Assembly (NCBI GenBank): GCA_033763735.1
Contig: JANRJY010000086.1
Coordinates: forward strand, 1 to 11,091
Reading direction: 5' to 3'
Source of the DNA: JANRJY01 sp033763735
Lineage (GTDB): Bacteria; Bacteroidota; Bacteroidia; Cytophagales; UBA9547
DNA: 11,091 bases
A program made the position numbers and the translations under genes. The notes under the pieces were generated by a model. That model saw nothing but the letters and a program-made list of their open reading frames with translations, made no database searches and had not been told where the DNA came from. Positions 8,520-11,091 of the stretch are shown here, piece after piece; position 1 is the stretch's first letter, and the number at the start of each line of letters is the position of its first letter.

Positions 8520-8521
8520 TA
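8510..8521. promoter_or_regulatory. 12-bp palindrome over the -7 box, candidate operator
   Basis: TATAAATTTATA is a perfect palindrome that covers the whole predicted -7 box and ends 14 bases before the antitoxin start codon. Toxin-antitoxin operons are often repressed by their own complex binding such a site, so this is a sensible operator candidate. AT-rich palindromes of this size also occur by chance in DNA of this composition. Confidence 0.3.
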
Positions 8522-8535
8522 CAAAAATAAGATCT

Positions 8536-8778
8536 ATGGATTTGCAAGTCAGAAAAATACATTTTGTACAAGAATTTTTAAGATTGAGCAATGAGCAAAT
8601 CATTATCAAACTAGAAAAAACGCTTAAAACAGAAAAGAAGAAACTTTTTGCAAATAAACTAGAACCAATGCTCTTGAATGATTTTAACAAAATTATTGAT
8701 AGTGCTGAAGAAGATTCCTTTAACAATAGAGTTAAAAGCGTGAGTGATTTGAAAAATGAAATTAAATCGTGGATTTAA
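8536..8778 (+). CDS. antitoxin of a RelE/ParE-type toxin-antitoxin pair
   Basis: Protein of 80 residues, the upstream partner of the toxin gene, expected to bind and neutralise it and perhaps repress the operon. The start (MDLQVRKIHFVQEFLRLSNEQIIIKLEKTLK) is predicted helical and resembles small Bacteroidota antitoxins that begin MxLQxxKIxFVQEFLxL and sit before RelE/ParE toxins. The C-terminal part (SAEEDSFNNRVKSVSDLKNEIKSWI) is likely the flexible, toxin-binding segment. No ribbon-helix-helix or helix-turn-helix DNA-binding motif is evident. The last 10 bases overlap the toxin gene, suggesting translational coupling. Start ATG at 8536 is the first in frame. The family call relies on both similarity and gene order. 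Confidence 0.8.
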   Translation: MDLQVRKIHFVQEFLRLSNEQIIIKLEKTLKTEKKKLFANKLEPMLLNDFNKIIDSAEEDSFNNRVKSVSDLKNEIKSWI

Positions 8779-9080
8779 GTGTATATTGGACGGAAACGGC
8801 AGTAGAACAACTAGAAATTATTTTTGATTATTACAAAACAAAAGCAAGTTTAAAAGTAGCACAAAAGATTGTTGGTGAAATTGTTGATGCGACAATTATT
8901 TTAGAAAAACAACCAAAAATTGGTCAGGTTGAGGAATTGTTAAAAGATAGGGCAAATGAATATAGATACATTGTTACAGGTAACTATAAAGTAATATATT
9001 GGATAGAAGATTTTTATATTAAAATTGCAACGGTTTTTGATTGTAGACAAAATCCAGTGAAATTAAGTAGTATACCTTAA
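8769..9080 (+). CDS. RelE/ParE-family toxin
   Basis: Protein of 103 residues with the pattern of the RelE/ParE plasmid-stabilisation superfamily: WTETAVEQLEIIFDYYKTKA (two N-terminal helices), a helix then LEKQPKIGQVEELL, the central strands EYRYIVTGNYKVIYWIEDFYIKIATVFDCRQNP. The closing FDxRQNP is typical of ParE-like toxins, which may act on DNA gyrase, while RelE members cut mRNA at the ribosome; the sequence alone does not decide. It starts with GTG at 8769, inside the end of the antitoxin gene; a second in-frame GTG at 8781 would delete the first four residues and is less likely. The stop lies only 8 bases before the stop of the convergent membrane-protein gene, so there is no room for a separate terminator. 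Confidence 0.87.
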   Translation: MDLSVYWTETAVEQLEIIFDYYKTKASLKVAQKIVGEIVDATIILEKQPKIGQVEELLKDRANEYRYIVTGNYKVIYWIEDFYIKIATVFDCRQNPVKLSSIP

Positions 9081-9088
9081 ATCTTAAT

Positions 9089-9775
9089 TTACTTAGAAAG
9101 CAACCTCCCCACCAACAAACACACAAACAAATGGCTCCAAACAGCCTCCATAATTCCAATGTTTTTGACTAAAGAAATAGCGTCCGGAAAAATAGAATCT
9201 AAGGCTCCCAAAATATGCATACTGTATTTTAGACAAAGTAAATAGCCGGAAAGGCTAAGCTCATGATAAGGACCCAATGCATTAGGATTTATCACCGCAA
9301 TAAAGTCATACAAACTGCCAAGCGATAACCCAATCATTAAATACACAGCTGCAGAACCCCAAAGGCGTTCATTCATACTAATATCTTCTCTGAATATCTC
9401 AATGATGGTATGATAAATGATGATGATTTGAGATGTAAAAATGCCTATTTGTATCACGAATAATAATACGCGTTTGATAGGTGATTCAAATACCTCAATA
9501 AATGGATTTGCTGCTACCATTCCAATACAAAATGATACACACAAAAGAAAAAGTGTGCCATTAAGAGCCATTTTTCCGGCATTAAAGCTCCTGAGTAATC
9601 GCCAAAGTAGTGTCAGGTATAAAAATCCAACAATCATAAATATGAGTTGACAAGCCAATTGTGAAATATTTGCAAAACCTAATAAACTGAGTAAATCTTC
9701 AAAAATAATTGCATCAGCAATGATAAGAAACTGAACTACAACTATTTGCATGAAATCAATTCCTCTTTTGTTCAT
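9089..9775 (-). CDS. degenerate two-TM potassium-channel homologue (Ion_trans_2-like) without GYG filter
   Basis: Integral membrane protein of 228 residues with about six hydrophobic segments (roughly 9-30, 38-60, 71-90, 101-124, 140-163, 205-226). The C-terminal half follows the bacterial potassium-channel pattern: ERLWGSAAVYLMIGLSLGSLYDFIAVINP (136-164, first pore helix segment), then YSMHILGALDSIFP (184-197) where the pore loop TTLGYGDITP belongs, then IMEAVWSHLFVCLLVGRLLSK (208-228), matching the inner helix xLEAxxGQLYLAVLVARLV. The filter residues TLGYGD are read here as ILGALD, so potassium selectivity should be lost. It could be a non-conducting relative, a subunit with a new role or a decaying gene; the frame is intact. 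Start ATG at 9775. It is monocistronic in appearance and convergent with the toxin gene. Confidence 0.72.
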   Translation of the reverse strand: MNKRGIDFMQIVVVQFLIIADAIIFEDLLSLLGFANISQLACQLIFMIVGFLYLTLLWRLLRSFNAGKMALNGTLFLLCVSFCIGMVAANPFIEVFESPIKRVLLFVIQIGIFTSQIIIIYHTIIEIFREDISMNERLWGSAAVYLMIGLSLGSLYDFIAVINPNALGPYHELSLSGYLLCLKYSMHILGALDSIFPDAISLVKNIGIMEAVWSHLFVCLLVGRLLSK

Positions 9776-9860
9776 ATATCTGTTATTTTAATTCAGAAAA
9801 ATATACATAAAGCATTTAATTGTATTGCAAAAAAAGAAATAATGGTTTCAAATGGGAATT

Positions 9861-9901
9861 AAAAAATAAACAGTCAACATAAATATTTATGATGACTGTT
9901 T
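9861..9901 (-). terminator. intrinsic terminator of the isomerase/epimerase gene
   Basis: On the minus strand, 8 bases past the stop codon, a 9-base perfect stem (AAACAGTCA / TGACTGTTT, 9868-9876 with 9893-9901) encloses, after one A-A mismatch, a second perfect palindrome (9878-9891). The stem is followed on the minus strand by ATTTTTT. This is a standard rho-independent terminator for the upstream isomerase gene and separates it from the channel-like gene. Confidence 0.8.
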
Positions 9902-9908
9902 TAAATGA

Positions 9909-10766
9909 TTAATAGTTCATTTTTTTCAAATTATCCAAGCATATTTTGGCACTATCTAAGGAGGAGCCTTTGAAAGCTTCTTGTTCTACGATTGGTAGTT
10001 CGAGCCCTGCAAGTTTAGCCTGTTTAAATATGCGAGTAAAATCAATTTTGCCATTTCCAATTTCGGTACTTTCGTTTTTGGTTTTATCCAAGTCTTTAAC
10101 ATGCCAAAGTGGGAAGCGACCCGGATATTTTTTGAAGTAATCCAAAGGATCTTTTCCTCCTACAGTTACCCAATACAAATCCATCTCAAAAGTTACCAGT
10201 TTTGGGTCAGTATTATCGAGCAAATGCTCATAAACGGTTTTGCCTTCAACAACTGCAAATTCAAAATCATGATTGTGGTAAGCAAATTTCAAACCTGATT
10301 TTTGACACATAGCTCCATACCGATTCATATAATCTGCCATCTTTTTTAAATTATCTGCGGTATCACGACAGCCTGGTTGCATCCAAGGCATAATGTAGTA
10401 TTTTAAGCCTGCTTCAGCCGAACGATCAATGGATTCTTGTAAGTTTGCAGGATCAGGGTCCGAGGCTTTTTCTTTGCCTAAGGCACCATGAGCACTGCGC
10501 ATTTTAAGTCCAATGCTATTAATATAGGTTTTGAAATCTTTAGGACCCATTCCAAAATATTCCCAGCCAAACGATTCTACTTCATTGTAGCCCATTTTGG
10601 CAAGTTTTGCCAGAGTGCCTTTTGGGTCTTTTTCCATAAAGTCCCTTACTGTCCAAAGTTGAATGCCTGTGTATGAAACAGATTCGGCACTTAATAAGTT
10701 AGGAATTAGTAAACTCCCTGCACTGGCTATACTGGAACGAATAATAAAATCTCTTCTGGTTTGCAT
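9909..10766 (-). CDS. sugar phosphate isomerase/epimerase family protein with Tat signal
   Basis: Protein of 285 residues with the xylose isomerase-like TIM barrel fold. The N-terminus TRRDFIIRSSIASAGSLLIPNLLSA is a twin-arginine signal (RR at 4-5) followed by a hydrophobic stretch, with cleavage probable after A27, so the folded enzyme is exported to the periplasm. Barrel motifs in order: GIQLWTVRD (34-42), MGYNEVESFGW (58-68), HNHDFEF (164-170), FEMDLYW (193-199), WHVKD (221-225) and IVEQE (259-263). The conserved E, D, H and E residues in these would bind a divalent metal, as in the family. The substrate is not known; Tat-exported relatives are common in Bacteroidota beside sugar oxidoreductases, but none is adjacent here. 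It ends at a strong terminator and lies downstream of rsgA on the same strand with 159 bases between. Start ATG at 10766. Confidence 0.9.
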   Translation of the reverse strand: MQTRRDFIIRSSIASAGSLLIPNLLSAESVSYTGIQLWTVRDFMEKDPKGTLAKLAKMGYNEVESFGWEYFGMGPKDFKTYINSIGLKMRSAHGALGKEKASDPDPANLQESIDRSAEAGLKYYIMPWMQPGCRDTADNLKKMADYMNRYGAMCQKSGLKFAYHNHDFEFAVVEGKTVYEHLLDNTDPKLVTFEMDLYWVTVGGKDPLDYFKKYPGRFPLWHVKDLDKTKNESTEIGNGKIDFTRIFKQAKLAGLELPIVEQEAFKGSSLDSAKICLDNLKKMNY

Positions 10767-10803
10767 AAAAACGGGGTGAAATTGTGGTTAAAAGATAAAG
10801 CAT

Positions 10804-10811
10804 CAAAAATA
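10804..10811 (-). promoter_or_regulatory. -7 box before the isomerase/epimerase gene
   Basis: On the minus strand this reads TATTTTTG, an exact match to TAnnTTTG. It would place transcription start near 10797, leaving a leader of about 30 bases before the ATG at 10766. No matching TTTG box was found at the expected 19-21 base distance, so the call is tentative. Confidence 0.33.
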
Positions 10812-10834
10812 TGAAAAAAAGGTAAACAGGAATT

Positions 10835-10860
10835 TAATTATTAATTAATAATTATTAATT
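10835..10860. repeat. overlapping AT-only palindromes
   Basis: The stretch is made only of A and T. It contains a 20-base perfect palindrome (10835-10854) and an overlapping 18-base one (10843-10860) built from TTAAT/ATTAA units. It sits between the rsgA stop and the isomerase promoter. It could be a protein-binding site or an AT hairpin at the end of the rsgA transcript; the sequence does not decide. Confidence 0.45.
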
Positions 10861-10905
10861 GGCTCCTTGATGATTTCTTGTCTATCCAATAACGCATTTA
10901 TTCTC

Positions 10906-10936
10906 ATAGGAAGCAGCATTTTCCCTTACTTCCTAT
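10906..10936 (-). other. hairpin across the rsgA stop codon
   Basis: ATAGGAAG (10929-10936 read on the minus strand) pairs over 8 bases with CTTCCTAT (10906-10913), leaving a 15-base loop that holds the rsgA stop codon. No T run follows, so it is not a standard terminator; it may stabilise the 3' end of the transcript or be chance. Confidence 0.3.
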
Positions 10937-11091
10937 TATTCTCACTGTCAAGCATACTTAAGTAGCTTTTGTATCGGCTTTGGGCTATTTCACCTGATTT
11001 TAATTTTTCAATGATTACACAACCTGGTTCATTGATATGCATGCAACTGTTGAACTTACAATTACCCAAAAATCGCCTCATTTCCGGAAAA
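10926..11091 (-). CDS. rsgA: ribosome small subunit-dependent GTPase A, C-terminal fragment (cut by window edge)
   Basis: Only the last 54 codons and the stop are inside the window; the gene runs off the right edge, so the start is not visible. The fragment reads FPEMRRFLGNCKFNSCMHINEPGC, then VIIEKLKSGEIAQSRYKSYLSML. This is the zinc-binding C-terminal domain of RsgA (YjeQ), with the ligand pattern Cys-x4-Cys-x-His-x5-Cys intact, followed by the typical G-x-I-x-x-x-RYxSYLxxL helix. RsgA is a circularly permuted GTPase that helps mature the 30S ribosomal subunit and is released by GTP hydrolysis. It is a core housekeeping gene and supports a chromosomal setting. No frameshift is seen in the visible part. 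Confidence 0.93.
   Translation of the reverse strand, partial: FPEMRRFLGNCKFNSCMHINEPGCVIIEKLKSGEIAQSRYKSYLSMLDSENNRK

Noticed and set aside
8536..9080. Treating the toxin-antitoxin pair as the edge of a prophage or integrated plasmid.
   Set aside because: No integrase, tRNA, attachment-site repeat or replication gene occurs in the window.
10845..10919. A 24-codon minus-strand frame beginning ATG CTG CTT just after rsgA.
   Set aside because: It is very short, runs into the AT-only palindrome, has no recognisable similarity and no ribosome-binding site, so it is most likely chance.

Overview
The window looks like chromosomal DNA from an AT-rich member of the Bacteroidota. Support for this: nearly every protein start lacks a Shine-Dalgarno stretch; there are promoter elements of the TTTG / TAnnTTTG type used by this phylum; the TlpA-like thioredoxin protein has the long N-terminal extension common there; and the overall coding style fits. 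No genus can be named from the sequence alone.

Layout, left to right. A large cytoplasmic GH63-type glycoside hydrolase gene (minus, 46-2706) is divergent from a plus-strand gene (2816-3463) for a pRiA4b ORF-3-like protein with a strikingly acidic tail. This converges on a two-gene glycerol operon on the minus strand: glpK (glycerol kinase, 5254-6726) then glpD (FAD-dependent glycerol-3-phosphate dehydrogenase, 3559-5205). Together these turn glycerol into dihydroxyacetone phosphate and pass electrons to the respiratory chain; no glycerol facilitator gene lies in the window. A 248-base gap with a nested inverted repeat separates glpK from a secreted TlpA-family thioredoxin-like gene (minus, 6975-8417). 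Divergent from that is a compact antitoxin/toxin pair on the plus strand (8536-8778 and 8769-9080, overlapping by 10 bases), with a good promoter and a palindrome over its -7 box. It ends 8 bases short of a convergent membrane-protein gene (minus, 9089-9775) that aligns with two-TM potassium channels but has lost the GYG selectivity filter. Then come a Tat-exported sugar phosphate isomerase/epimerase-like gene (minus, 9909-10766) with a clear intrinsic terminator, and the 3' end of rsgA (minus, 10926-11091, cut by the window edge), recognised from its zinc-binding C-terminus.

Most of this is ordinary chromosomal housekeeping and carbon metabolism. The stretch from about 6900 to 9080 is visibly more AT-rich and holds the toxin-antitoxin pair, so it is the most accessory-looking part. 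No CRISPR array, tRNA, rRNA, prophage or transposase gene was seen, and no convincing new multi-gene system. The most interesting single signals are the filter-less channel homologue, the acid-tailed pRiA4b-like protein, the glycerol kinase without the fructose-bisphosphate loop, and the nested repeat upstream of glpK.
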